A stretch of 43,301 nt of DNA from Hortaea werneckii (GCA_037044905.1 JBAOKB010000057.1:1-43301); one strand, 5' to 3'. Shown: positions 1 through 12,144, numbered from the stretch's first letter. Notes: a model not told the origin generated them from the letters alone. Numbers and translations: made by a program.

Positions 1-97
1 GTTGTTTTTGGGGTTTAGTTTATTATTGTGGGAATCCTGCGATTTTCTTTTCTCTTCTTTTTTAAGAAAGCAGATCGGTTGCTTGGCCTCATCTTAC

Positions 98-227
98 CTA
101 TGATTGCTACATTGAGAGGAGTGTCAAAGTGGTCGGTGTTGGGCGTGAGAGGTACTTGCTCTTCGCCAGCGACGACGTTCAAGGCCCCGCGAGCGGTAAT
201 CGCAAGCAGTGCACCCAACAGCCTCAT
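98..227 (-). CDS. Putative FAD-dependent oxidase, prenylcysteine-oxidase-like, first exon only (partial)
   Basis: Only the first coding exon lies in the window (43 codons plus 1 nt, ATG at 225-227). It encodes a signal-peptide-like start (MRLLGALLAITARGAL) and, near residues 36-44, the segment FDTPLNVAIIG. That is how the beta-strand and first Gly of an FAD/NAD-binding Rossmann fold begin, usually continued as GAGAAGSS. The exon ends at a good donor (GTAAGA, 92-97). A branch-like ACTAAAC on the minus strand (complement of 12-18) suggests the acceptor lies just outside the window. Secreted fungal prenylcysteine oxidases start this way (signal peptide, short linker, NVAIIGAG), and they release cysteine from prenylated cysteine in the lysosome/vacuole. 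The family is inferred from about 10 residues, so other FAD oxidases or monooxygenases are possible. Confidence 0.45.
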
Positions 228-1374
228 GACTGCTTATTAGACGCTTGCGATTAAAATGACAGACGAGTCGATCGACAGACTTCTCACATTATTGTGTATA
301 TCAACGTCGATTGTGTTAAGGGTTGTGGTGCTACCGGGTTATCGATTGTCAACTTGCCGAAAGCGGGCTGCCGTTCCATCATCGCACATGCCTTCAAGGT
401 TCTACTTCGCCTCCTCACTGTCCGGTCCTTTCTAGAGTTAGGCGTGTTTTCTTAAAGCCTTCCCACCATCTTTCATCTTTTGAGTAAACAAGGCATACAT
501 ACCCGCAAGAGATACTTGTCCCATGCTAGTTCTGCATCTACTACGTCGAGCGCCCCCAATTATACAAGACGATTAGACAGCATCGTGAGCGATAACTTTC
601 AGGGTGCCCTATTCCTCCCCTTGAACAAAGAGCAACGCCCACGGTGCTTTCCTAAAGGGAGGAAAAAGCAAGAGATGTGCGGTATAAGAGTGGATTGTCC
701 AAGTCGTATATACAGAAAGAGAAGCGATTTATGAATTACAAAGAATCCGTCTATTGAATGGGTATATTCCGTCCTTTCGCCCTCTACAACACTTTGGTAT
801 CTAATACTACACCGCTTACAAAAGCTGTATAGTGTGCTGAACGGGTTATGGTCCGTTGGGCGCAGAAAGAAAATGAATAGTCGTTTTCTCGTCGGTTGGA
901 TCGTGTGAATGTCGTCGTTTGCCCTTTTTCCCCTTTCTCCTCAGCTGCCGCCATTTCCCGCGTCCCCATTTTTTCCCGTTTCATTCCTTGCCAGTTTGTT
1001 TTTCCTTAGCCGATCGAAAACGGACATGCGACTTGCGTATCTATGAGTGGGTCCAGACATGGAGCCTCTCCAAAGAGCCTCTATATTGGGTCCATTATGC
1101 CCTCAAAGGTTGCCACGGATCACAACTCCCTGGTAATTTCCCCCCTCTTTTCGTCTCACGGCGTAGACATGCCGTCGCACTATACACATTAAAAGTTCTC
1201 CCGCTCACATTACTTCCTATCAGCCATTTTCCAGCGCGGAGACCAGACTGCTTTCTACACACACACACGCATCCCATCCCCTCACGACCGTAAACCAAAC
1301 GCCAACATCCCCGAATTCTCTAGTATCGGAGTTTTGACGCACAAAGACCCTTCTTTTCCTTCTTCCCTCTCTCT
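228..1374. other. Intergenic: promoter of the partial oxidase and 3' flank of the SPT subunit gene
   Basis: No convincing coding region. The short reading frames here start at non-ATG codons or are low in complexity. The left part should hold the promoter and leader of the minus-strand oxidase. The right end holds the 3' untranslated region of the minus-strand gene that ends at 1375. A short (CA)n run lies at about 1257-1268. Confidence 0.6.
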
Positions 1375-1797
1375 TCAAGGCTCAAAAGCACTGCTAGCAT
1401 TACTCGCCGCAACGCCCACATCCCTCAGACTGCTAACAGCGGCCTCCATACTCCGATCGACGAGGACTCTCCCCGCCGTATCCCTCATTCCCAACGACGA
1501 CGCCGCGGTGAACTTCTGACTCGATGATGAGGTGCCCGTGATATAGTATCCCAACCGATGCACGCCCACCCGCAGCGTGTTGGGGAAATAGTAGTACACG
1601 CTCGTGAGGAGCAGGGCTAGCAGGCTCAGCACGATCATATTGTACGCGAGCTTCTCGCCCGGCGACATGACGTATAGCGCCGAGTTGATCTCGTAGCGGT
1701 AGTAGGCCAGCTGCAGTTGGTAGCGGGTCTCGGTGAAGAGGTTGCTGTCTTTGGGCGCGGGCCGGCGGGGGAAGGAGGCCGGGTTGTAGGTCGCCAT
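1375..1797 (-). CDS. Small subunit of serine palmitoyltransferase-like protein (SPT_ssu-like)
   Basis: Single-exon gene of 140 aa, ATG at 1795-1797. Residues about 30-85 carry the family core: YRYEINSALYVMSPGEKLAYN, then a hydrophobic helix (MIVLSLLALLLTSVYYYF), then PNTLRVGVHRLGYYITG. This matches the layout of animal ssSPTa/b (Y-x-Y...YVLEPWEK...FN, one membrane helix, aromatic-Pro). These ER membrane proteins bind the LCB1/LCB2 heterodimer, stimulate condensation of serine with acyl-CoA (the first step of sphingolipid synthesis) and tune acyl-CoA choice. The Trp of the usual EPWEK is Gly here (SPGEK). The C-terminal ~55 residues are Ser/Ala-rich and look disordered. It is divergent from SMC4 with a 1.36 kb spacer. 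Assignment rests on the motif pattern; another small membrane protein is possible. Confidence 0.65.
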   Translation of the reverse strand: MATYNPASFPRRPAPKDSNLFTETRYQLQLAYYRYEINSALYVMSPGEKLAYNMIVLSLLALLLTSVYYYFPNTLRVGVHRLGYYITGTSSSSQKFTAASSLGMRDTAGRVLVDRSMEAAVSSLRDVGVAASNASSAFEP

Positions 1798-3158
1798 TGC
1801 GTTCTGTTTTGATTCCCGGGGATCGAAGTCGGGAGTTGGGACTGGATAATGGGTAGGAAATGCGGTGGAGTGGAGCTGCGTGGATTCGGATGGGGCTTTT
1901 CGGCGGGCGTCTGCTACGTTCCTCTGGGAGTATCTGGGGAGATGTGTGCGCGCGCAAGAGGTGTAGCGTAGAGGACAGGCGCTGGGCTGACAGGCAGAAT
2001 GTTGCTCGCCGAAAGTGTATATGTGTTTTATGTATGACTTCGGGTTCCGCGACGCCGAGTGAGATTCAGGACAAGGATTTAGTCAGGTACGCTTGAACGC
2101 AGTAGCAATTTGTCAAGGGGATGTAGTCGCTATGGGCTAGCAAGATGTGAAGCCGAAAATCTGCATTCAAAACCGAGGGCGGTGTGAGGAGGGCGGAAGA
2201 GGAGAGAGAGTGAGAGAGAGAGATAGAGATGGGGGGGACCAGAGATGGGAAGGGAAAGAAAGAAGAAGATTATTGCATCGACGACTACTGCCCTCGCTAC
2301 CCAGTCCTAGCCACCCGACCGGAGCTTAATTGATTTCTTAGCAGCTCATGCACGTTGATGGCAGCGAGTGAGCGCTGGGCAAGTCCTCTCCAGCTCATTT
2401 CGGATGCGTTCGGCGCCGGCGCTGCCTTCCGCCCAGACTCCGATTGATGATCCAAGCGAAGATCATCATCGTCATGGTCAAAGTCACCTGGAAGGTAATA
2501 CCTAGGTATTATTAATCTGTCAGCATACTTATGTATGTACAGACTGTCCGACCTGTCAGCCCCATCAATAGGGTCTGGACTCTATTCGATGGTTCGTCCA
2601 AGTCTGTACACGTCCTTTGAGTATAGCAATATGATTGCCCGAGTAGGTATGTCATCGGTGTCTCTGCTCGAAAGCAAATCCCTTCACCGTTTGACACTCG
2701 CCGCCGAGCTTTTATGCATCCATTACCCAGAGCGCCAGGTTAATAATTACCTAGTAATGCAAGGAACACGGCGGAAACGGGTAGGTCCGGCCAGAATAAG
2801 CTCATGAGCGAGGGCGATGGGCGATCCGGTTGGCCCTGTCGGATCTCAGCGGAAGAGAGTCCGCCTCGCTCTTTTTCCTCCCGTCAGCATCCTGCTGAAT
2901 GCCCAGGTGCTGACCGTGTGGCGGTACATATGTGGCGCGGTAGGTCGGTGGCGTTGGAGAGTTGAGTTGCAGTGTTGCACGCACTTTAACTCCGTGTGCC
3001 GAGCGCGTTTGTTTACGGGAGCACCCGCCGCTGTCAACACTGACACTGCCCAAGCGGGTAGAGGGTGGATGCGAGCCTCTTCATTGCTGATGGCTCCATG
3101 TGCCATTACCACGACGGTGACAAGGTCCACTTACTAACCCTCCCAAACAGATCCCGCC
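1798..3158. promoter_or_regulatory. Divergent spacer between the SPT subunit gene and SMC4
   Basis: This 1.36 kb head-to-head spacer must hold both promoters. I see no coding exon with a recognisable domain. A GA-rich microsatellite lies at about 2200-2228. A likely 5'-UTR intron end, TTACTAAC (3131-3138) followed by CAAACAG (ending 3150), lies 8 nt before the SMC4 ATG. The matching donor was not identified. Confidence 0.5.
2200..2228. repeat. (GA)n-rich microsatellite
   Basis: Interrupted GA dinucleotide tract in the divergent promoter region between the SPT subunit gene and SMC4, followed by a short G run. Confidence 0.8.
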
Positions 3159-6100
3159 ATGTCAGCCGCATCTCCTGATCGACCTTCGCGTCGAGCGGCC
3201 TCCCGCCGGAAGGTGGTGGTGGAGGAAGACGACAGCTCCGATATTGAGCAGAGCGTCGCAAGTCACAGACCGGACGACGAAGAAGAGGAATTCACCCCGG
3301 CGCCCGCGCGAAGTACGCGATCGTCACCCAGAAGAAAGACGGCAGACCCGTCGACCACCCCTCGAAGGCATGCGACGAGCACAAGACGAACCCGGACCGG
3401 CGATTCGGTCGACCCGTCGCAAATCGAGCCATCTCAGGTCTTCAGTCCCCCCGAAAGTGTCGCGGACGGTGAGACATCTCCCACGAAAAAGGCTCCTCCT
3501 AAAAGGCGGAGCGCAAAAGATGCACGCGCCGCGCGCAAGAGCAGAGCTTCGCGCGTCTCCATAGCATCAGATGCGCCTGAACTGCACCCGGCTCTACCCA
3601 CCCCGAAAGCGACCGCATCCCCCGAACCAGCCGCGAGGCAAGGAACTCCGCTCACCGACATCACCGAATCCACGGTCAACGAGCAGACGCCGAAACAGGA
3701 ACATGCCAGCGCCAAGATCACGCCTCCGCCAGAGGAAGACGACGGTGACGCCATGGACGTAGACGAGCCCGAGAACACGCAACCGACCCCGAAGACTGAA
3801 GCGAAAGTACAAGAGGTGAAGAAGCTGGATCCGAGCGTCAGCAAGCTCGAGAAGCCGATGGAGATAGCAGTCCGGACGAAGGCGCTCGGGATCCCACAGT
3901 CGCAGGAGCCAGCACCACCCAAATCTCGCCTGACTATTACCTATCTCATTCTCACCAACTTCAAGTCATATGCCGGAAGACAGGAAGTCGGTCCCTTCCA
4001 CGCCTCCTTCTCATCGGTCGTGGGACCCAACGGCTCAGGGAAGAGCAATGTGATTGACTCACTCCTCTTTGTCTTCGGCTTTCGCGCGAGCAAAATGCGA
4101 CAGGGCAAGATCTCCGCCCTCATCCATAATAGCGCACAGCACCCGGATTTGGAATACTGCGAGGTCGAGGTGCATTTCCAAGAGGTCATGGATCAGCCAA
4201 ACGGGCCGAGCGTGGTTGTGCCGGACTCGGGCTTGGTCGTTTCGCGCAGGGCGTTCAAAAACAACAGTAGCAAATACTACATTGACGGTCGGGCGTCGGA
4301 TTACACAGCAGTCACCACCTTGTTAAGAGGTAGAGGGATCGATCTGGACCACAAGCGTTTCCTCATTCTGCAGGGAGAGGTCGAATCGATCTCGCAGATG
4401 AAGCCGAAAGCTTCGGGAGAGCACGATGACGGTCTGCTCGAGTATCTGGAGGATATCATCGGGACGTCCAAATACAAGACGCCCATTGAGGAAGCAGCGG
4501 CTGAAACCGAGACGCTAAACGATGTCTGCCTCGAGAAGAGCAATCGCGTGCAGCATGTTGAGAAGGAGAAGAATGGTCTGGAAGACAAGAAGAACAAGGC
4601 CATCGCGTACATCAACGATGAGAATGAGCTTGCCTCCAAGCAATCAGCGCTCTATCAGCTCTACGTCGCAGAGTGCGGAGACAATATTCAGGTCACCGAG
4701 GAGGCTATTGGTCAGATGCAATCGCAGCTGGACGAAGAGCTCCAGAAGCACGGTGGGAGCGAAGAGGAGATCAAGCGTCTGGAGAAGCAGTATAAGACTG
4801 GCTCAAAGGAGTATGAGAAGCTGGAGAACGACACGAAAGGCATCTTGAAGGAGATGGCCAAGCTGGACAAGGAGACAGTCAAGTTCGAGGAGAAGAAGAA
4901 GTTCCTGACCAACAAGCAGAAGAAGCTGGACAAGACCTTCGATTCTTCCAAATTCGGCATCCAGGAATCCGAGACGCTCGCGAAGAATGCGCAGGACGAC
5001 GTCGCACGCTTGTCAGGCGAGATTGAAGAATTGGAGGCTGAAATGGCCGAGGAGGAGCAGGAGCTCAATAAGATCCGGGACAGTCTCAAAGGCAAGACGC
5101 AAGGTTTCAGCGATGAGATCGCGGCGAAGCAGAAGCAGCTTGAGCCGTGGAATGCCAAGATCAGTGAGAAACAGTCTTCCATCGCTGTCGCGCAGAGCGA
5201 ACTTGACATTCTTCGGGAACGTGAAAATGCGGGCGCTACTGCGGTTGCTGAGATGGAAACCAAGATTGCTGGTCTGGAGGAGCAGCGAGAGACCAAGGTC
5301 GCAGAGCTTGGAGAGTGCAAGAAGCATCGCAAGGTGGCGGAGAAGGAGGCGGTCGGCTTGCAGAAAGAGATCGACCAGCATGCTGCCCAGGAACCCGCGC
5401 TGAAGAGCAAGCTATCCAATTCTCGACAGAAGGCCGATGAAGCGCACGCAAGCTTATCGGCGACTCAGAGCCAGGGCAATGTGCTCTCCGGTCTCACTCG
5501 ATTGAAGGAGTCCGGACGCATCGATGGCTTTCACGGCCGGCTTGGCAACCTCGGAGCTATCGATCAGAAGTACGACGTGGCTATCTCCACCGCCTGTCCT
5601 TCGCTCAACAATCTGGTGGTTGACACGGTCGAGGTCGGCCAGCAGTGTATCGAGTACCTCCGCAAGAACAACCTAGGCCGAGCCAACTTTATCCTGCTCG
5701 ATCGCCTACCACAGCGTGATCTGTCGTCCATCGAAACGCCTGAGAATGTCCCGAGGCTGTTCGACCTTGTCAAAAGCAAGCACGACCGCTTCCGTCCAGC
5801 ATTCTACTCCGTCCTCCAGAACACTCTGGTTGCAAAGGATCTGGATCAGGCGAACCGCATCGCCTACGGGGCCAAGCGCTGGCGAGTCGTGACGCTCGAC
5901 GGTCAGCTCATCGACAAGTCCGGTACCATGTCCGGAGGTGGCACCAAGGTGGCCAAGGGCGGCATGTCTTCCAAGCTCTCCTCGGATGTCACTAGGGAGC
6001 AGGTCGCGAAGATGGAAGTCGACCGCGATGCGTTGGAGAAGGAGTACGCGGAGCTTCAGGAACGGCAGCGAGAGCTCCAGGGCCAGCTCAGCGAACTTCA

Positions 6101-7798
6101 AGCCGCGATTCCGCAGCTGGAGACCCAGGCACAGAAGCTTAGTCTGGAGGTTGAGAGCATCGAGCGGAATATTGCGGATTCGCGGAAGCATGTCCAGGAG
6201 CTTTCGGCGGAGGCTCGGCCTGAGAAGGAAGACAAGACGAAGGTTGCAGGCCTGGAGAAGAACATTGCCAAGATGCAGAAGGAAGTCGAGAAGCTTCAGT
6301 CCGAGACTGCCGGGATCGAAGAAGAGGTTGCCGAGCTCCAAGAAAAGATCATGGAGGTTGGTGGTGTTCAGCTTCGGTTGCAGAAGGGCAAGGTTGATGG
6401 CTTGAAGGAGCAGATCGACACGCTTAATGAGAACATGAGCGCAGCGGAAGTGGCTAAAGCTAAGGCAGAGAAGCAGAAGAGCAAGCACGAATCTGCGCTT
6501 GCGGATGCTGAGAAGGAGCTCGAGAAGGTGGTGAGAGACCTGGGCAAAGTGGAGGAAGATGTTCAGAACCAGAGCAAGGATACTTCAGGCTTCCGCAAGC
6601 AGGCCGAAGAGGCCGAGCAGGCGCTCGAGGAGAAGAAAGAGCAGCTGCAAGCTTTGAAGACCGACCTAGATGCGCTGATTGAAGAACTCAACGAGACGCG
6701 AGGGGTCGAAGTCGAGATGCGGAATAAGCTAGAAGAGAACCAGAAAATCCTCCTCGACAACCAAAAACGCCTAAAATACTGGCAAGAGAAGCTCAGCAAG
6801 CTCACCCTGCAGAACGTCAGCGAAGAAGGCGAAGAAAAAGACCCCGAGCCTATGCCCGAACTCTCCCGCGACGAGCTCGAGGACCTCGACAAAGAAGACC
6901 TCAAAGCCTCCATCGCCAGCCTGGAAGAACGCACGACTTCCTCCCAACACATCGAACTCTCCGTCCTAGCCGAGTACCGCCGCCGCGTAACCGAACACGC
7001 CACCCGCCTCGCCGACCTGACCACCGCCCTCACCGCCCGCGACACGGCCAAGAAACGCACCGACGACCTCCGCCGCCTGCGCCTCGAGGGCTTCATGGAA
7101 GGCTTCTCCCTCATCTCCCTGCGCCTGAAGGAAATGTACCAGATGATCACCATGGGCGGCAACGCCGAGCTCGAGCTCGTCGACTCCCTCGACCCTTTCT
7201 CCGAGGGCATCCTGTTCTCCGTCATGCCGCCCAAGAAGAGCTGGAAGAACATCGGCAACCTTTCCGGAGGCGAGAAGACGTTGTCCTCGCTCGCCTTGGT
7301 GTTCGCCCTCCATCATTATAAGCCGACCCCGTTGTACGTCATGGATGAGATCGATGCCGCGTTGGATTTCCGGAATGTCTCCATCGTCGCGGCGTATATC
7401 AAGGAGCGCACCAAGAATGCTCAGTTTATTGTTATTTCCCTCCGGAATAATATGTTCGAGTTGGCGTCGAGGTTGGTCGGGGTGTATAAGGTTAATCACA
7501 TGGTATGTCTTCCCCCCCCCAATCCCCTCCCTCCCCGCCCTTTCCCCTCCTTCTGTCCCCTCTCTTCTCTTTCGTCCCTTCATCCTTCGATCGGAAATTT
7601 CCCAGGAAAAAAAAAAAAGATTGTCCAAAAAAAGACTCACCTGCTGACGTCTTTTTCTTTCTTTCCTTCCAGACCAAGAGCGTGACGGTGGAGAATCGGG
7701 ATTACATCGTGCCCCGCCCCCAGCTACAGCAGCAACCGGGCACTGTCCAACCACCACCACCTCCTCCTCCTCCACAGCAACAGCAACAACAGGCATAA
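3159..7798 (+). CDS. SMC4: Structural maintenance of chromosomes protein 4 (condensin subunit)
   Basis: Two exons, 3159-7502 and 7673-7798 (intron GTATGT..CCAG), giving 1489 aa. The first ~255 residues are a charged disordered tail. The ATPase head begins with ITYLILTNFKSYAGR and Walker A GPNGSGKSN (289-297). Long coiled coils flank a hinge (about 785-910), followed by SGTMSGGG (about 922-929). The C-terminal head has the ABC signature LSGGEKT (1368-1374) and Walker B YVMDEIDAALD (D1396, E1397). LTNFKSYAG, the SGTMSGGG after the hinge and FRNVSIVAAYI are typical of SMC4 rather than SMC1-3. SMC4 pairs with SMC2 in condensin, which compacts mitotic chromosomes. The ATG sits in CCCGCCATGTC just after a probable 5'-UTR intron acceptor. 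The last exon adds a Pro/Gln tail. If the intron were retained, translation would run into an unrelated Pro/Lys-rich tail and lose the last 41 residues. Confidence 0.96.
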
Positions 7799-8458
7799 AT
7801 GGGATGGTGCATCATCAGGAAAGCGAGGACGGTGCGAAGTTCTGATGGGCGTCCTTTTCTCCCCCCCCTTCTATTCTTCCTTTTTTGTTTTTTTTTTTTT
7901 CATTCTTCTTCCCCTCATGGGAGGGCACAGGCGAGTTTGAGATACCATTTACGGCGCAAAGGACGAATATTGTCGGGTTCCTGTTTTACTACTTTTTCTT
8001 TCTAAAGAAGAAACATCTTTGTTTCCTTCTTTTCTTTTTGCCCTGAGAGCGAGAAAGAGAAAATTGGGAAAGGAAAGACAAGGTACTGTGACGAAGGAAG
8101 GTGGAAGGGAGGGCGGGATGAGGATGGATTCATGGGAGTGAGGAGCTACACTTGGTGGTTGTTTAAGGCAGGAAAGACAGTTGAGAATGATTGAGAATGA
8201 GTGACGAATCGAATTTGATCTGATATTCCGGATCGAAGCTTGTTCTTTTTTCTTTCTTTTCCCTTTTCCCTTTTTCTTTCTTTCTCCTTATTTTCCTTTC
8301 CAGTTGTGAGAGTTAGTAAAAGCGAAAGGTGACAACCAGAAAATAGGAGCGGGACTCAGGAGTTCCAATGATTTATAATGCCAACAGCAAAAAAACTTCG
8401 AGATAATGTCTAAAAAGGAAGAAAAGAGGTGGGCTTGCGGAGAAATTGAAAAATTGGA
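7799..8458. other. Convergent spacer, 3' UTRs of SMC4 and prefoldin 6
   Basis: No gene seen. The plus strand is pyrimidine-rich, with a C8 run at 7861-7868 followed by T runs and further T/C tracts near 8245-8290. It should hold the poly(A) regions of both converging genes. Confidence 0.6.
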
Positions 8459-9166
8459 TTAGCCAGAAGCAGCAGCAGCTTGTTGCTGGATCTGCATCAT
8501 CTACACAGGAACAGCGGTTAGCCAAAAAAAAAAAAAAAAAAAAGGTCGCACAAATGATAAGAAGCCCATGAGGAAACTTACCTCCATCTTCTTCCCTTCG
8601 GTCTTCTCCTGCATGTCCTTGATGCTGCCTTCTATCCGCTTACTGTGGAGATCCACGAGTTAGCAAAACCCAAGTCATTGCTTTCCAAATCCAGGGTGAC
8701 GGGGTCATTGGCATGGAACCCACGTACATTTCCTTGTCGATATATTCTAATCGGCCCTCGACGGTGGATTTGGCTTCGGTCGAGTCTTGCTTGAGCAGGA
8801 CGGGCCCGACGAGCTTGTAGATGTTGGCTTCCTCGGGCAGGGTTTGGAATTCCTATCATAATCGTGTGAGTGAGAGTGACAAGGGCTAATCCTTTTCTCT
8901 CCTTCTTCTTTCATTCCTCGCCCAAAAAGAAGCGGAGAATTCGTATAGCAGTAAGATATTGTGGGTCCTTCATACCTTTTGCACGTTCTGGTTCTCCTGC
9001 TGTTGGCTTTCCAGCTTCTGTCGTGCGGAGACGAGGGTAGTGAGTTCTAGATAGACCGATCAATTGCTTGTTGCAGGAGTGTTGGGGTAGGTCGATGTAG
9101 TGAATTACCGGTTTGGAGGCCTTGATACTGCTCCGAGAGCGCTTGCATCTGCTTCTGCGGGTCCAT
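8459..9166 (-). CDS. Prefoldin subunit 6
   Basis: Five exons on the minus strand: 9166-9109, 9046-8976, 8852-8728, 8642-8582 and 8500-8459. All have GT..AG introns and phases that agree, giving 118 aa. No single reading frame shows it; I assembled it from the splice sites. The product starts MDPQKQMQALSEQYQGLQ. It has two coiled-coil helices joined by the beta-hairpin region (FQTLPEEANIYKLVGPVLL, then KQDSTEAKSTVEGRLEYI), and ends with helix KRIEGSIKDMQEKTEGKKME. This is the layout and length (110-130 aa) of the beta-type prefoldin subunit 6 (yeast Yke2/Gim1). The prefoldin hexamer passes unfolded actin and tubulin to the CCT chaperonin in the cytosol. The last intron (8501-8581) holds a T20 run and a CTAAC branch point. 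The gene is divergent from VPS4 (476 bp). Confidence 0.92.
8524..8543. repeat. A20 homopolymer inside a prefoldin intron
   Basis: A run of 20 A on the plus strand, read as T20 in the pre-mRNA of the prefoldin 6 gene. It lies upstream of the CTAAC branch point of the last intron. Confidence 0.85.
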
Positions 9167-9642
9167 TTTTTATAGGCGATTGAGGCGGGTATGAAATGTG
9201 CAATGACTAGGAAGACTTTCTGCCTTCTCTACGCGTTATCGGTGTATTAAAGGAAATGGACGCATTCAATATCACCAGCCAATCGCCTGTGAAACGTCGG
9301 ATGAAGTTTGTCGTCGTCGCCAAAGGTGCCTGAGGTTACAGTGTTTGGACCGTGTTTCCCAGTTCCGCCCCACCCCCACTATGGACTGCAGCGTGGCCGA
9401 CCTCCCGCTCCCGCTCCCGCCAAGCATCTTGACGTTACCACCCGCCCGCATAGCAACAACGAGAACATCGCCTTGGACAGTGAATTATTACTGTGACTAC
9501 GTCTTGCCGCCTCGCATACCTTGCATCTGCATCTCCGCTCCCAACACCAACCGTCCAATTCAATCGCACCACCTTACATACTCAAGGCGGCCTAAGGCCC
9601 CTCCACCACCTCCACCACCACTACCTCTACCAACAGCCCACC
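9167..9642. promoter_or_regulatory. Short divergent promoter between prefoldin 6 and VPS4
   Basis: A 476 bp head-to-head spacer with no coding exon; it must serve both genes. The VPS4 side is CA/CT-rich (leader with repeated ACC/CCA just before the ATG). I saw no clear TATA box. Confidence 0.6.
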
Positions 9643-11089
9643 ATGTCCAACACCGACTTCCTCGGCAGGGCGATAGATGTGGTCAAGAAAGCCATCGAGG
9701 CCGACACGGCCGGCGAATACGAGAAAGCCTACCAGCAATACTACCAATCCCTCGAACTCTTCATGCTAGCACTCAAATGGGAGAAGAACCCCAAATCCAA
9801 GGAGATGATCCGGCAGAAGGCCGGTGAGTACATGGAGCGGGCGGAGAAGCTGAAAAACCACCTTGCCGATCAAGATCGATCGAATAAACGGAAACCGGCG
9901 GCAATGGGGTCAAACGGGAAAGCCAGTGGCGGGAAAGGCGGAGATGGGAATGGGAACGAGGACGGAGATGAGGACCCAGAATCCAAAAAGCTCCGCGGGG
10001 CGTTGGCCGGAGCGATTCTGCAGGATAAACCAAATATCAAGTGGGAGGACGTAGCAGGGTTGGAGAGCGCGAAGGAGGCGCTGAAGGAAGCCGTCATCTT
10101 ACCCATCAAATTCCCCCATCTGTTCACCGGCAAAAGACAACCGTGGAAAGGCATCCTCTTATACGGGCCGCCAGGAACCGGAAAATCCTACCTCGCCAAA
10201 GCCGTCGCGACCGAAGCCAACAGCACCTTCTTCTCCGTCTCCTCCTCCGACCTCGTGAGCAAATGGATGGGCGAGTCGGAAAGGCTCGTGAAACAGCTGT
10301 TCAACCTGGCCCGCGAAAACAAACCCTCCATCATCTTCATCGACGAGATCGACGCTCTCTGCGGCCCCCGCGGCGAAGGCGAATCCGAAGCCTCCCGCCG
10401 CATCAAGACCGAACTCCTCGTGCAGATGGACGGCGTAGGCCGGGATAGCAAGGGCGTCTTGATCCTCGGCGCAACCAACATCCCCTGGCAACTCGACGCG
10501 GCCATCCGGCGACGATTCCAACGCCGAGTCCACATCTCCCTGCCGGACGTCCAGGCACGCATGAAGATGTTCGAGCTCGCCGTCGGCAGTACCCCGTGTG
10601 AGCTTGGGGGCGAGGACTACCGCACCCTGGCGAAGCTGAGCGAAGGGTACAGCGGCAGCGATATCAGTATTGCCGTGCAGGATGCGCTGATGCAGCCGGT
10701 GAGGAAGATCCAGACGGCGACGCATTATAAAAAGGTAAGCGTTTCCCCCTTTTTATTTCCTTTCTCTTCCTTCCCCCCCTCCCTCCTCCTCCTTTCCCTT
10801 CCGACTCTTTTCCTCCCAAAATCCCAAGAACTTCTCACTAACCCGCCTCGAAAACCCGCTACAGGTGACGACAGAAGACTCTGAAGAAAAACTGACGCCC
10901 TGTTCGCCCGGCGACCCGGGCGCGTTGGAGATGAACTGGACGCAAGTCGAGACGGACCAGCTGCTCGAGCCGCCTCTGCAGGTCAAGGACTTTGTGAAAG
11001 CCATCAAGGCCTCCCGCCCGACCGTCAGCGCCGAGGATCTGAAAAGGAATACCGAGTGGACGAGTGAGTTTGGGAGTGAGGGGGCTTAA
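9643..11089 (+). CDS. VPS4: Vacuolar protein sorting-associated protein 4 (AAA ATPase)
   Basis: Two exons, 9643-10734 and 10865-11089, giving 438 aa (yeast Vps4 is 437). The N-terminus (about 1-75, FLGRAIDVVKKAIEADTAGEY...) is the MIT three-helix domain that binds ESCRT-III tails. A Gly/Asp-rich linker (about 85-115) follows. The AAA cassette has Walker A GPPGTGKS (175-182), Walker B IIFIDEID (D234, E235) and the double Arg finger region IRRRFQRR. The second exon holds the Vps4 C-terminal part (LTPCSPGDPGALEMNW and the final EWTSEFG helix). Vps4 disassembles ESCRT-III polymers at endosomes for multivesicular body formation. The ATG has a strong context (CCCACCATGTCC). The intron interrupts the protein just after the ATHYKK element. 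Conserved residues are intact. Confidence 0.97.
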
Positions 11090-11880
11090 AGGTCTTTCTT
11101 CCTTCTTTTCTAATCTTCTGTTTCCCTTCAAGGGAAGGGGGAGTGTGCGAGCATGGTGTCGTCGGGGATCGTAGTTTGGGAAATCCAGGCGGGAAAGGGC
11201 CGTGCATCTTTTCCTGTTACCTTTCTTATGTTCTTTCTTTTTTGGGCAGCGGTACGACGAAGGGTAGGCAATGATGATGTTGGCGACGGCGTTTTAACTT
11301 TTTTCTATCAGCGGCGTGGTTTTGGACAAGTAAGCTTTGAGCTTGGGCGACGAAGTGTTTATCTCTCTCTCAAGTCACCTTGCTGGGTTGCTTCACGGCA
11401 AGAGAGAGTTCTCCCCTAAGCGGGACAGGGGGAATTCCTTTTTAGAATATTATGAGAATTTTTCATGGCATATCACGAATTTTTTGTCATCCTCCAGCTC
11501 CTCTGTATCTGCCTCCTCCTTTCCTACCTCCCTGATTTTCTTCCTCCGCCATTTTTTTTTTCTGGCCTTCGGCGTACCACCATGTACTTGAAACGGGAAG
11601 AGGAACAGAGAAGGAGAAAAAAGACCGGGATAGGGAAGGGGAAAAGCGCGAAAAAAAAAAAAAAAGGAAGAAGAAGAAGAAGAAGAAGACGAATAGGCAA
11701 AAGCGCATGCGTCCCCTCATCCGTACCCGCTCCACCTTTGCCGAATCATCGAGGAAGACAAATTAAGAGGGACTATTTCATAAATGATAATTTTTTCCAA
11801 GAGAGCTAAAAGCGCTGTGCTTGTACTATCAAAGCCAAGGGGGACGGGAACCTGCAATTTGAGTACATCACCAAAAGGAC

Positions 11881-11952
<72 letters not shown>

Positions 11953-12144
11953 ACCCAAAAAAAAAAAAAAAAAAAAAAAAAAAAGGAGACCCAGAGGGGT
12001 TTAGTAGGAGTCTTAATATCCCCTCTTTCCCCCCTTCTAGCCCCCTCATCTCTCTCCCTCGCTCCAAAACCAATGAAATTCCCTCACTTCGCCACCCCCT
12101 TCCCCTTCCCCATTTTCTTTCCTCCTCTTTTATCTTCAGAAATA
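11090..12144. other. Convergent spacer between VPS4 and the F-box gene
   Basis: A 1.05 kb tail-to-tail spacer with no supportable gene. It contains short A runs, a GAA-rich stretch (about 11667-11690) and the very long C/A homopolymer block at 11882-11984. The apparent reading frames here only translate these simple repeats. Confidence 0.65.
11882..11984. repeat. C71 homopolymer followed by an A28 run
   Basis: An uninterrupted run of 71 C (11882-11952), then ACCC, then 28 A (11957-11984). The minus strand reads as poly-T then poly-G. It sits between the converging VPS4 and F-box genes. The exact length is likely unreliable because long homopolymers are hard to sequence and assemble. Confidence 0.85.
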
